From: Agroathelia rolfsii | Lineage: Eukaryota > Basidiomycota > Agaricomycetes > Amylocorticiales > Amylocorticiaceae | Reading direction: 5' to 3' | NCBI GenBank assembly: GCA_018343915.1 | Contig: JABRWF010000002.1 | Coordinates: forward strand, 1,488,001-1,552,000 | DNA length: 64,000 nucleotides | Shown here: positions 23,593 to 35,800 of the stretch, in pieces | Numbering within the stretch: the first letter of the stretch is position 1 | Layout of the letters: each line of letters opens with the position of its first letter | Program-made: the position numbers and the translations under genes | Notes under the pieces: model-generated | The model's input: the letters and a program-made list of their open reading frames with translations, nothing else | Database searches by the model: none | Told to the model about the DNA's origin: nothing

Positions 23593-25212
23593 CTACCTTG
23601 GCGTGCGAGAAACCCAAGTTTGGTTAGACGCCGTCCGACCATACGCATCTAGCCGCGGCCTCCGCTGTTGTTGTGGGAGCCGCTCTGTACTCCCTCCTAT
23701 ACCCCCGCCTCCACCGCTAGAAGAGTAAGACCTAGGCGAGGGCGCAGGGGACTCACCAATATTGGCCTCGTTACCCCTATAGCTATTATCATCACCCGGT
23801 GCGTAATAGCCATAGTTGTACCTCGACGGCGCCTCGAGTGGCAGATTGGACGGATACACTGTCGAGTACGGGTTTACGGGCCGCGAGGGCGAGCGACCCT
23901 GTCTCTGAGCTACTGATATCGGCCGTTGTGGCGGTTGTGGAGATGATAAAGAGCGGAATGCGCCAGAGGGAAGAGCTCCACCAGTCTCGTAGATGGAAGC
24001 GATGGGTAATGAGTCCCTGCCCGACCGTGCGTTGATCGGCGAATATAGGTTGTTGTTCGAGAAGGGGGTAACCTGGGACATGCGACCTTCTTCGAACCGG
24101 CGCCCCGGAAGTAGCTGCGATTTTCGGCGGCGGCGTGTGCGGTTGAGGACAAGCAGACCAAGGACAAGGGAGAGTACGGCGAGGAGGGAGAGAATAGCTA
24201 TGACGGCTATAAGGGAGGTCGAGAGCGTGCGAGAGTTAGTGTTGTTTTGGGTTGTCGTTGAGGTCGCTGTAGATGCCGAGCTTGTACTACTCGTGGTGGA
24301 GGTAGTGGAAGTGGACGTAGTTGATCTATGCGTGATGGTTAATATTCGCACAATTTAAATAAACAACAAAACTCACGAGGTTGTGGTGGTCGATGTGGGT
24401 ACTACAGCAGAGAACGAGGTCGGTTCGATCGAAGCTGGGTGTCTCATCAATCCCCCCAACCATGACAATAGAAGTGACATCATTCTTACCAAAAGTCGAG
24501 GTGGTGACCTCCAACGAAACAAACGTCAGCTGGCTGGTGTTTCCAAACTGAATATCTGGAAGATTGTACACAGCCAACGTATGTGACGTCGTAGGATCCA
24601 GATCAGAAAACGTGAAAAGTGGGACCTTAAGATACAGAGTGTACACAATCAATTCTATCGATGAATGCACCTAAAGCCGTTAATTTATAGAGAGATAAAC
24701 GCACAGGCACTTGATCTTCGCCCTCAACCGCATCATTCGCATCAACTGTTTCCACAAGTCCCGCCGAGCTGTTACTCCCGCTACAGTCCAAGCAGACGAG
24801 ATAGTGCGCTCCCGTGGACCTACGAAACCCAACGTAGCTGAATGCGACCGTATTGACTGATACGCAAGGACAACAGAGCGGATATCGACATCGTAAGTCA
24901 TCGCAGGCGCATACACCGTCAAAGCGGACTTGTCTCACCTGGGAGCACCGCCACTATGAAACCATCGAGCTCATTTGTAAACGCAAACGTCCCATTCTGG
25001 GGGTCGGGAGAGAAGGCGAGTTCCCAGCCGGGGGAGAAAGCAATACTGGTACTATTGTCCAGCAAAGTGACATGATTTGTAGAAGTAGAAGTAGCGGCGG
25101 TGGCAGTGGTAGTTGGAGTAGCAGTAACAGCGCCAGCGCCGAGAACACAACGAGCGTTATAGAAGAAGAGAAAGCATATATAATACGGGATAGCTAATGT
25201 CCAGAAAAGCAT
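23593..25212 (-). CDS. Single-pass membrane protein with signal peptide and Ser/Thr-rich stalk, 450 aa
   Basis: Five exons on the minus strand: 24939-25212, 24705-24856, 24490-24625, 24377-24434, 23593-24325 (1353 nt). The N-terminus is a hydrophobic signal (LAIPYYICFLFFYNARCVLG). An ectodomain of beta-sandwich-like character follows (NTVAFSYVGF, HYLVCLDCSGS, TSHTLAVYNLPDI), then a Thr/Ser stretch, one TM helix (SLIAVIAILSLLAVLSLVLG) and a basic stop-transfer NRTRRRRK. The cytosolic tail is Pro/Ser/Tyr-rich with a Gly run. A 55-bp intron (24435-24489) was inferred because it alone brings the Ser/Thr-rich frame into register. This architecture is very common in Agaricomycetes, where its function is unknown; a surface sensor is a guess. 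Confidence 0.82.
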
Positions 25213-26182
25213 CGAGAGACAGAAAGGGCGTTGAGGATGCGCAGCATCCCCGCTGCAGAGGAAACAGAAGGAGCAGGAGCGGGAGAGAGATGGAGAGAGA
25301 AAGAGAGCGAGTACAAGGGGAGATTCGGTCACTGCCACGGCTGGCTTCAATTATCTTCATCAACAAGAAAAGATGTCATCTCTTCCACCGCTGATGCCGC
25401 CCTGCGCAACGCTCCCTCCATTTTTATTCTCTCCACCGACAGTCCCGGTCATATCCGCTCGTTGTCGTAGATAGACCCATCCGGACGATTGAGGAGTCGG
25501 TTATCAAATTCAACAAAAGTTTGTTGTCATTGGTAGAGGTCAGCTATGCATACTGATGTCACCTCTCCACCCATAATTTGACAACCGATCAAATCATGTC
25601 TGTAACACACTAAAACAGGGAAATTAAGGAGAGAAAAAGCTAGATAGGAAATTGTTATTTTGTTGATATATACTTGGAGACATGCTATATATCGTACATC
25701 AGGCCGAAAAAAAAAGGAAAAGAGTAAAGGTAAAAGCCCAGGGCCAAAATCCACTACATAAGAAAAAACGAGGAAAGAGGATAGAAGGGGCAACGGGCAA
25801 TGGTAGAAGCGGAAAAACGTAAGTGCGAGAGATAGTGAATTGAATATGGCGGTGTATCTTGAGCGCTGAAGGGCAAAAACGAATAAAAAAAATGTGATGG
25901 GAAAGAAAAATTCAAAGCAAAGCGAAAAAAAAATGGTGAACCTAAAAAGAGGTTGATCTAATTCCACAAATGATAATGAAGAGAGATGAGATTGAGAGTA
26001 GAGAAAAGAAAAAGAAAAATCCGACCATGGTAAAAAACACGAACATGAAAAACCTCCAAAAACAAGTACTACACACATGTATATATGCACATATACACAT
26101 AGCAACAAAGAGAATAAGGTGAGAGGTGGGGTGTATAAACCAAACCAAATAAAGGTCTTTTTGTCGTTCTCATGCATCTTCC
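25213..26182. other. Intergenic region upstream of the TM-protein gene
   Basis: About 970 bp between the TM protein start and the stop of the MIT-domain gene. It is purine-rich on the plus strand from 25680 to 26000. No convincing gene is seen. Confidence 0.5.
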
Positions 26183-28713
26183 TTACTCAGCTAACCACTT
26201 CTCGCAGCGCTTCACAAACTTGTCCAATAATAGGGACAAGTCACGCAGGACAAAGGTAACGACGACCTTGGCAAAAAAGTCGGACGCTTGCCTTAGACGA
26301 TCTTCGCACGCGTCCCGGATATCCTTGGGCACGGCCGCATACGAGGGCGCTATGGGCGAAGAAAGCAGGGCTCGCGTGTGTTCCTCTAACAACTGTGCTT
26401 GATCGAACAGTTTCTGCAAGAATTTGACGTAGTCTGCTGGTGAGTCCAGGCTGGACAACAAACTCACATCAGCAAAAAGCTCTCAAGCATTGGACATACA
26501 ACGCCCTAACCTTTTGTCCTTGGTAAACTTGTCAAACTGCCGACCCAGCCTACCACTCCAAGATGTCACCTATAGAGAAAATGAGCTAAAACCATAGCCC
26601 CCCCCCCAAAGAAACACATCAACTTACCCCAGTCGCCTTCTTAAGCACATACCCTTCCCCAACACCCAACTTCTTTCCAAAATTCTGCACCACATCAGCA
26701 CACGCCGCCTGAAAATCATCCAACTTATCCAACCACATCTCCGCATCCTTACGCCCAATACTCCCAATCCCAAGCGCCATACCCGTGCTCACATCCCCCG
26801 GACCAAAGCATTCCGCGCTGGCGACCACCACTGACGCGAGCGACGATGCGAGGACGTCCAGCGCGCGGATCTTCTCTGGTATGTTCACCAACTTGGCACC
26901 CCCCTGCGTCCACGTGTCGGGTGGGACATGCAACCGTTTGGTGACATAGCCCCCTGTCTTGGACGTCATCGTGTTGTGCAGCACACGCATGAGGTAATAC
27001 GGCCTCAACAGCACCTCGCTCGGGGGCATCGCAGGCAAGGGTGAGGCAGGCGTCGAGATGCCCGTCACGTCGATGCTCGCGATTGGCGGTTGCGGCGCGA
27101 GCGATTTGGCAGATAACAGCAAGCTCGTGGATGTCGGTGAGAGCATTTCCGGCTGGATCACGAGCTGTGGGAGCGATGGTGCTGCGGCAGGATTCAACTT
27201 TGACGGGATGGATGCCTTACGTTGACCGTTGAGGATGATGGTGCTACTGCCACTAGCAGCCGTAAAACTGGCTGGCTGTGAGGGCAATGGCGGACGAACT
27301 TCCGTACTTGCACTACCGCCACCAACGATGCTTGGTCTTCGTCCCGGCTGGGAGTTGGACCTGCTCCTGCCAGTGATAGCAGACGAAGATGGCGGAGGCG
27401 GCAATGGCTGCTCCTGTTGGGCAGCGATAGCAGCAGGCACATGTGGCGACGCCGTCGGAGACGATGTCAACGACACAGGTGCCGACATAGATACTCCCCC
27501 AGCACCCGGTGGAGACGACGTCGATAATGCATGCGCACGACGCTGAATGATCGTCGCCATCTGTGTAGATGCATTAATCCGCGGGGGCGCATGCACCGAT
27601 GATGATCCATGAGCAGGGACCGACAGACCCTCGACCTCCACGGCTGCACTGGGCAGAGTTCCACCCCGCGCTCGCGTATACGACGGGGTCGTGGCTGTGG
27701 CAACAGCAGAACCGGGTACAGGCGGCGAACGTGGATCAGGATTCCGAGGCGTCACCGTCGTGCTCATTGATGACGCTGACGAGATGGACGATGCAGATGG
27801 TGATGGCAATGGCGAAAGCGGATGCGAATCGCGATGAGACGTGTACTGTGGCGTCGGCGGCAAACTCGGTGAGTCGCGATTACGCTTGAGCATCATTTCT
27901 CTGTCACTGCTTTGGGACGTCCGCTGGTGCTGCTGTCGCTGAACAGGTTCGTTCTCCTCCGGCAACGCAGCCAGCCGGCTGCCCGAGGGCGTGCGCCGGT
28001 GTGTGTTCGCGCCTGCAAGCGCGCGCGAAGCAGTCTCAGAAGCATGATGATACACAGGCGGGAGCAGATGGTCGCCTGATGACGACGAGGAAGACGATGA
28101 TATTGATATCGGCTCGGACGGGAGATGGTGCATTGGCGGTGGTGGCGGTGGCGCAGTTGAGGGAGGCGGAGCTTGTGGCGGGAGCGCGGCAATGGAACCT
28201 GAGCGTGATCGTCCTCCAACAGCTGACATAGTTCTGGGACGCCCAGGCTGTGTAGACGTCGCGGGAGGGACCAGCGAGTGGCGTTCGGGACGTTCGGGTG
28301 CAGCATAGGGATGGTACGACGTTGGTGGCCCAGGCGGAGGGCTTGCTTGGTGTTGTGAATGATGATGGTGAGGGTGAATAGGGTAGCTATGGGAAAGACG
28401 ATTATAGTTCTGCGTGCTATTGGAGGTGACTGCCTCTGCAGGGCCCTCATGTACAGGGGGGGATGAGCGGTCTTCTGACGCAGGGTGGCCACTTGTTCGA
28501 TAGTTGGACCCGATAGGTGATGGTGCGGAGGATTCAGAGGACGGCGAGCTCGTGGCGGGAGGCGAATGAGGTACCGACTCCGTTGTAGAGACTGAGATGG
28601 AAGAAAGGGTGTATTCGGATGTGGGTGAGGGGGGGACAGACAAGGGAATCTCAAACATGAGACTGAGGATGTTCATCCGATCTGCATAAGTATCATGCTA
28701 CTCAGACACCATC

Positions 28714-28744
<31 letters not shown>

Positions 28745-29940
28745 AGAAAACTGGTATTCAGGACACAAAAAAAAGTAAAGTGTCTCACGATAGACTTTAG
28801 TCGTCGAATCTCCTCCTCCTGAGCAACAACACTCCTTCTTCTACCATTGTTTCTCCTTCCTGAATCGGTACTATGCTCTCCCCGCCTCACCCTCTCCATC
28901 ACATCACTCAGCAGAGCCACACTGCGTCCATATGCCTTTACAGCTGCCGCAGGATCGTTATTATTCGTATCAAGCTTGACCGCCTCACGCGCGAGTTCGA
29001 GTGCCTTCGTGAGCGCACGGCGTGGTGATGGCTTATTCGGCGGAGAAGACGCATCAGAAGGTGAGAGCAACAGCTTGTTGGGCACAATGGTGTGATGGTC
29101 AAGTTGATCAACCGGCTGCACAGACAATCGCTGTCGTTGTGACAGCTGTTGTTGCTGTGCCGCGGCCTGTGACGATGACGAAGATGGTGGCGACGAAGAT
29201 TCAGTCGACATTGAGTGCGAATGCAGAATGGATCTAGGAGGCGGGTCAGACAGTGTGTCCGGTGAAGACGACGACGAGGTGGCGGAGTTGTACCCAGATC
29301 GTGTATGCCCGTTTGCTGCCGCCTTGGTTGTCGCCGATGCAGATATTGCCGGCGCTGTCGTTGTCGGTCCCGTACTTGTCGTCGCTGTTGTAGCCCCTGG
29401 ACTGATTCGGTTCTGGTTCTGAGAAAAAGCAGCTACGGCGGCCAATTTAGTGGAAGCTACAGGCCGGCCATATGCAGCCGACGTTCCGGGCGCAGTCATC
29501 ACGGCAGGGGCAGTAGGCGTAATAGATGCGGCAACAGACTGCCTATACGGATGATGATCGACTGTATCTGAGTACACACTATAATATTCTGAGCCAACGG
29601 CGGACTCGAAGGGGGAGGCGGAAGAAGAGGGAGAGGATGTAGTGGTAGCAGTAGCATTAACGAGTATGGAAGAGGTCGAAGGGGAGTTTGAGACCGACGC
29701 AGAGGGCGGTAGAGGAGGCACATTTGGTATGGGCTGCGTCGGGGGTGGTACGGCAGGCGGCATCACCGCTGCGGACGAACGACGTCGGACCGAGAGGGAA
29801 GAGTAGGTGGCTGGGGCACTCGACGACGGGGGCGCGATGGTCGTTGTCGTCGTTATAGTGTGGTGTTGTTGGTAACCGTCCCAAGCACCAATATGATCAT
29901 GGGCGGGCGAGGGCGGGTGGGAGTCCCAATTGTGGACCAT
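26183..29940 (-). CDS. MIT-domain protein, 1182 aa
   Basis: Four exons on the minus strand: 28789-29940, 26628-28697, 26511-26569, 26183-26450 (3549 nt). Residues about 309-398 form an MIT-like three-helix bundle: ALTKALELAREAVKLDTNN, AAVKAYGRSVALLSDVMERV, then EEEIRRLKSI joined across the first intron to HDTYADRMNIL. A Ser/Pro/His-rich linker of several hundred residues follows. The C-terminal block is well ordered (LLRPYYLMRVLHNTMTSK, GGYVTKRLHVPPDTW, LDSPADYVKFLQKLFDQAQ). MIT domains bind ESCRT-III tails, so a role in endosome or membrane remodelling is likely. The fungal family is conserved but, as far as I know, little studied. The first intron carries a 28-A tract (plus strand). Confidence 0.85.
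28714..28741. repeat. 28-bp poly-A (intronic poly-T on the coding strand)
   Basis: Homopolymer inside intron 1 of the MIT-domain gene, between the donor at 28788 and the acceptor at 28698. The true length is uncertain because such runs slip in sequencing. Confidence 0.85.
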
Positions 29941-30625
29941 GGGAAGAGGAAGAGAAGACAGGACGGTAAGGGGTGTGTGGGTATGAATGATGAGCAGAGA
30001 TTGTGGGAGAGTCAGAACAACAACGACAACAACAACAACAGCCGCAACAGCCGGCCAACAAGACTAGAGTACAGCAAAGGAGCGATATTGGCAGTAAAAG
30101 GGAAGCGGGCAGAGAGCAGCGGGCAGGATGAGACGGAGGACAAGGACAACAAGAAAGAAAAAGAGAGCGTCGACGAGAAGGAGGATTATTGTCCAAGTTG
30201 AAATAAACCCAATATGGAAGCTTCTTTCTGGGCAATGTGCCCACTCTCGGCAGGAATCGACAGGCACAAGGTGTCCTTGCCGTCGTTGCGCTTTCTGGGA
30301 TCGCTGGGTAAGGATGAACGGAGGGAGGAGACGTGGCTGGGAGCGACGAAGGAGGAGGAGGACAAAAGGTAAACGGGCAAACAATTACTATTATTGCCTC
30401 ATTTCTCACAACGGCAGCAACTTATCAATTATCCAACATTTGCATTCAACAATAAACAACAGCCGATTCCAATATTACTCTGATATTCAATAGTTTCAAG
30501 AAAGAGAAGAAAAATAAGGAGAGAAGGTGTATAATTGAAGCGAACAGTACTAGGGAATATATAAAAGGAGCGTGGACGATCGCATTCATTCATGCATCGA
30601 TTACGGTAATTATGAAGGGGTATGA
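29941..30625. other. Promoter region of the MIT-domain gene
   Basis: About 685 bp from the MIT-gene ATG to the septin stop. It contains a CAA-type simple repeat (30015-30042) and is purine-rich on the plus strand. Open frames here, for example 29897-30409 (-), look like translated low-complexity sequence. Confidence 0.45.
30015..30042. repeat. AAC/CAA trinucleotide repeat
   Basis: Nearly perfect ACA/AAC units in the 5' flank of the MIT-domain gene. Confidence 0.75.
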
Positions 30626-32604
30626 TTACTGTCCGTAGCTACCGTACTGGCCGTTATGAGCAGCAAGCCTGCTCTCGAGGTTCCTGTATCATAAAAAAAA
30701 AACGAGTCAGTCAATCCGCCGAGCAGGGTGAGTGACTAAAGGAACAATTGTCCTTACCTAAGAGACTCTTCCTTGGCTAACAGCTCCTGTTTCTTCTCAT
30801 TGATCTCCCGTTGCACTCTGAGCTCAATCTCGCGAAGCTGCACGTCATGACATCATTCAGTACTCGGCAAATAATAATCATGTATGTGTAACGTTTGTCT
30901 GCTCACCTTCTCTTCCTCGCGGCGCAGCTGCTCTTCCTTTAGGCGCACGCTTTGGTTGGCCATATCTTCGGGCAATATCGTCGACTCACGGCTGGCCCAG
31001 GACATTAGGAAGGAAATCTTAAGCGAAACCAAAAAGTCACACGCACTTGGAGTCAGACCGAACTTGACGACTGAGCTTCTCAGTTCGATAGGCCTCATAG
31101 AGCACATCATCCGTCAGTGATTTGAGATCAACAAGATGCGTGCTGTGCGGCAACGTATCAGCCCATTGGTGAAACAGAAAAGAATGGCAACCACAGCGTC
31201 GCTTACAGGAGAAGAGCATTGCGAAGTCGGCTAAAGTCAGAGTGCTTGGGATTGTCCACTTCGGCCACACCCCATGGGTACACACGCGCACGGACGGGTT
31301 CGCCGTTGAGATCAACTTCTTCCTCTGACCCGATGATGGCGAATGGGAGCATTGCCTGTGAGCAATCATGATCATCATGAGCACCCATTGGATTCATCAT
31401 AAAAAATCTGATGTAAAATGACGGCCCAATAGACGACTTACACGAAGCTCACTGTTATCCTGGATGGTTTCCTCGTCGTCCTCTTCGACGTCGTAAGGGA
31501 AATTGTAAATGGGGATGTCATAATGGTCTATATCCTCCATGATCTACAATTATATTAGCTGAGACGATTGGAAGCTCAAGGCAATCAAGGGACCACTCAC
31601 GCGCTTCTTGAAAGCCTTCAACTCGCTCAGGGTCATCGAGTCTGCTCTGCCAATAAGCGGAATGACATTGACGCGCGGCGACAGCTTGCGCATGAGTTCG
31701 ATGTCCATCTCTCTCAGACTGTTCGGAGCAATAGTATAAGATACGGCATTGACCCAAGGTAGGGATTTACTCACGCATGGCCGGTGGGAGGGATAAAGTA
31801 TAAAAGGGCGTGGACACGGTTGTCGCGGAACCTAGGATTACGCTTAATACGAGACTCTTCTGCAAGAATATCATCATATTGACGCTGCGAGTGTTTGCAT
31901 CCCCTTAGTATTACGCAGGCATTATATTGACAGAAGATGTTTTTACTTCAAGGTATCCAGCAATTTCCTGGAAGCTACAATAACAACTAGTTAGTATGTG
32001 ACAAGACAGCAAGCACTCAACAACACCACACGCACGCAAACTCGTTGTCAATATTGTCCCCAAACCCAGGCGTGTCTACGATAGTCAGCGCGATGCGCAT
32101 GCCTTCTTCATCGAGATCTAGAGAGTAACCGCCGCACCTGAGCTAACTGCACACAAGTACACAAAGCAAGGAAGAAACACATACCAACGTGCTTCTGCAC
32201 GATTTTAATCCCTTCCTCGACATTGGCCGACTGCGCATCATCCGAGACCTTGTGGGCCAACACCTCCGATTCACACTGGTAATTATTGTGAGGATACAGC
32301 AGAACATTCGATATTCATAAGCGAACATACAAGGGTACTAGAAACATATTACTATAATGTAAATCTCATTGATGAGAGGGATTGCTTACTTGACAAATGT
32401 TGTACGGCCAGTGCCAGACGCGCCTGTACAATTCGCAGACAAGAATTAGAATTTCAGAAATGACATCAAGGGAGACATTGTGCTAGCACGCGTGTGTACG
32501 ACGCGGGGTATAGAAAAGGTGTGCAGCGTACCAACTACCATGATGGTGAACTGAACGCCCTTCTTGGCCTTTTGGTTCACTCTGCGGCGGCCTGCAAAGG
32601 ACAT
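30626..32604 (-). CDS. CDC11: Septin, Cdc11 type, 370 aa
   Basis: Fourteen exons on the minus strand: 32532-32604, 32390-32423, 32331-32337, 32185-32275, 32036-32117, 31947-31974, 31775-31884, 31601-31718, 31442-31543, 31207-31355, 31047-31142, 30907-30991, 30758-30837, 30626-30683 (1113 nt). The P-loop is GASGTGRTT (residues 25-33), with Arg for the usual Lys as in yeast Cdc11. DTPGFGDN is G3, and the septin-unique region holds MLPFAIIGS and LRNALL. A charged coiled coil (RLKEEQLRREEEK and onward) ends in GQYGSYGQ. Cdc11-type septins cap the octamers that form filaments at septa and growth zones. Exon 3 is only 7 nt and supplies the Thr-Leu of FVNTLCESE. The gene diverges from MSH1 across 233 bp. 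Confidence 0.94.
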
Positions 32605-32837
32605 TGTGTGTATGTGTATGTGTGTTTCAAGCACGGAGAACGCTAGGAGGATGAGTAAAAGGGCAGACGGAGGACCACTGGCAAGTGCAGCCAGTGAAGG
32701 CGTCTGTCGATGTCGATCAACTGGCGTGTTCAAACTCCGGCCTCTTGTCCATAAACTGGCATGTAATTATCATAATTGATTATTTGCTATTCTACCTCTC
32801 TGTTGTGGTATAGACAATTGTCCATTCAGGCTTGGGT

Positions 32838-35800
32838 ATGTCCAGGAATATTGACGCAGCTCGTCATGCATTGCGCGTAATCCCATTGGCGACGACAAGG
32901 GGTACACGCTCTGGTGGTCCAGTGCCGTGTTACCATGCCTGGCGTGCCTATTCTTCGTCTCAAGAGGATTCGGACGCGTCTGGTCCCAAAAGAAAGACGG
33001 TGACCAAAAAGAAATTCACTGAGCTGCCCGCTGGCTTTACGCTCCCTAATGGAACACTCGCCCAGCCCATGCCAGAGTGGTCTGGTGGCCTGGAGGACCC
33101 ACAGGGCTATGGGCCGACCGTCACACGAGGTGGACCTATTATCAAGTTATCTTTAAATCAAATCAACTGATATCCTGGGGGTAAAAAAAAAAATGCTTGG
33201 ATTGTGAATGCATATATTAGACAATTTCTTGGATTCTATCGAGGGTGCTGTTGCTGCTGAAAAGGCTACAAGGAGGCGAAGATCTAGCAAGCACACTACT
33301 GTGTTGTCGCCACCTCCAACAGCAGCCCCCCCTCCTCTCCATTCCAGAGAAAATGGTGCTGCTGTATCTTTGGCGTCAGGTGATGGATCGTCTGTAGTAG
33401 TGGACCTTGAGAATACCCCTGGACCAGTTAAACCTCGGCGTGGAAGGAAATCTCGTACTGCCCCTCCCATATCCAATCATGCGGCAGAGGAAGAGGAAAT
33501 ACCAGCCCTAGGTCCACGCAATCAACTTGGAGTCGAAATACTGGATAATCTACGCAAGTTTCCTCATTGCATCCTACTCACCCGTGTTGGCCAGTTTTAC
33601 GAAGTATGTACAACTTTTCTTACCTCGATATAACAAACCCTACATTTTCCCTTCATCCTTGCAGTCCTACTTCGATCAAGCTACCGAGGTCTCCCGCCTT
33701 CTCAACATCAAACTCGCCCAACGCACTTGGGGAGGCCGGCGCGTCTTCATGTGTGGCTTCCCTTTGTTGCACCTTGATAAGTACCTCAAGGTCCTTGTCC
33801 AGCAAGGAAACCGTTTCGTCGCCATATGCGAGGAGTTTCCCAAGGATCCGCTCTCAGGGCCCAAGGCAGGATTCGAGCGACGCGTCACGCGCGTCATCAC
33901 CCCTGGCACGCTCATTGATGAGTCGTTTTTGAACCCATATGAAAATAATTTCTTGATGGCTGTAGGTGTTCCTGAGCAGGCGATGAAGGGAGAGAGCAAC
34001 GCTGCTGCTGGAGACACTGATAATAACAATACATCCATCGGCTTAGCTTGGATAGATATCTCAACAGGCGAATTCTTCACGAAATCATCCACTTTGGAGA
34101 CGCTGCAAGACGATATTGTTCGGGTCGGACCACGCGAAGTTGTGTTGGACGAATCCTTTGCAGCTTTAGACGATCATGCCGTGCGCCAGGTAATGAAAGA
34201 TGAAAACCAATTTGTCTCATTTCTTAAGGGCTCCGATGACGAACTCCCCGCGCCCGTCTGGGCCGCCGCCAATGAGGGAGGAGACAATATCAATCCTGAC
34301 AATGACGACACTAGTTCTTCTACTCCAGCATCATCCAACACCCTCAGTACGGTTGAATCCCTCGCCGTTGACCTCCTGACCTCCTTCCTGCGCGCTAACA
34401 TGCTCGAACACATGCCTGCCACGCTCGCGCGTCCGAGTCGCGAGACTGCGCGTGATCGTATGCAGATCGATGGCCACACCATCAAAGCACTTGAGATCCG
34501 AGAGGGCATGCGCGAGGGCGGTACAACGGGCAGTCTTCTTAACGTTATCAATCGCACGACAACGAGCGGCGGGAGTCGGCTGCTTGCTCGATGGCTTTGT
34601 ACGTGGATGCGCATTCTTGTCTCACCCTCTGGTTTACCTGCAAAGGATCAATGATACACTTTTTTGAAAAAAAAAAAGGCTCGCCCAGTACATCTCTTAA
34701 AGAGATCCATGCCCGTCAATCCCTTGTTGCACTCCTGCATGCACGCCCATACTTGCGCAAGGACCTCCTTCAGATCCTCACTTCAACCGAAGACATCAGC
34801 CGCATCGTGCAGAAATTCCTCGCAGGAAAAGGATCTGCGACCGATCTCAGTGCCATTGCTGGCGCCATTCGGACCTGGTCGGCAATCCGCGAGCGTATCG
34901 AGCATGAACGAAGTATGGAGCGTGTTGAGCGGGGGGAGGCGCTTGTCGAAGAGGAGTGGGAAAATGTGGACTTGTTGTTGGCCAGGTTGGCTGATTTGCG
35001 CGAGTTGGTGGGGACGATTGGGCGCGCTTTATATGGTCAGCAGCAGGGTGGTGCTTCCTCGATACCAGAGGAGGAAGAAAAAGATTCAGAAGATCCAGAC
35101 TCGTTTTCGGCCGCTCTTTTAAAGGAACAAGAGGAGTCGAGTGTTTTGAATACGGGCAAGCAGGAGTGGATGATTAATCCTAGGTGTGCGCGCTACTGGA
35201 CCGCGATATTATTACCTGTTAACACCACAATGCCAGCTTTTCGGAGCGTCTCAAGGAATTACACCAGACGCTCGGTAGCCTCCTGGCCGCACGTGAGAGC
35301 CTCGAACGCAGACTGCAAAGAGAACACGGTATATCGTCTTGCAGTTGCAAAAACCACCGGGTCTAATGTCATTTTCGCAATAGATGTCCCTTCACTGACA
35401 CTGCGCTCCTCTCCCGGTCAAGGCATGTTCGTGCACCTAGCCCGCGCAAAGCGTGATCTGCCAAAACTGCGAGGCTCGTCCTTGTTTGTCCAGCTCACGG
35501 AGAGCGGTAGCACGGCTACTTTCTTTTTACAGGTTCGAGATTCTTGATAGTAAACATCTACTAAAGACTTTGATTAATTACTATGTTTTTGCTCTAGGAA
35601 TGGGCGCATCTAGGCAATAGTATTATTGAAACAACATCATTAATATATGCGGAAGAAAAGGCTGCATTCGAGTCCATTCGAAATGAGGTTGGTCTGACTT
35701 CCATCCACTCATCACAGAGTATCCTAAATATGAATGAATACCAATTCTGACCCCTAACAGATAAATTCGTCTTCAGATGCATTGCGCCGCAACGCACGGA

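Noticed and set aside
25527..26177. 216-codon minus-strand open frame rich in Phe, Leu and Ser
   Set aside because: It is the translation of a purine-rich low-complexity spacer; no domain, no splice partners, and it sits in the 3' flank of the MIT-domain gene.
27893..28654. 253-codon minus-strand open frame
   Set aside because: Another frame of the low-complexity linker of the MIT-domain gene.
29897..30409. 170-codon minus-strand open frame upstream of the MIT gene
   Set aside because: Pro/Ser/Cys low-complexity product of the promoter region, overlapping the MIT start; no family resemblance.
33153..33476. Treating the MSH1 first exon (32838-33129) as a separate small gene
   Set aside because: Its product is a mitochondrial-type presequence with no complete domain, and its phase joins the MutS exons; merged as MSH1, with the junction marked uncertain.
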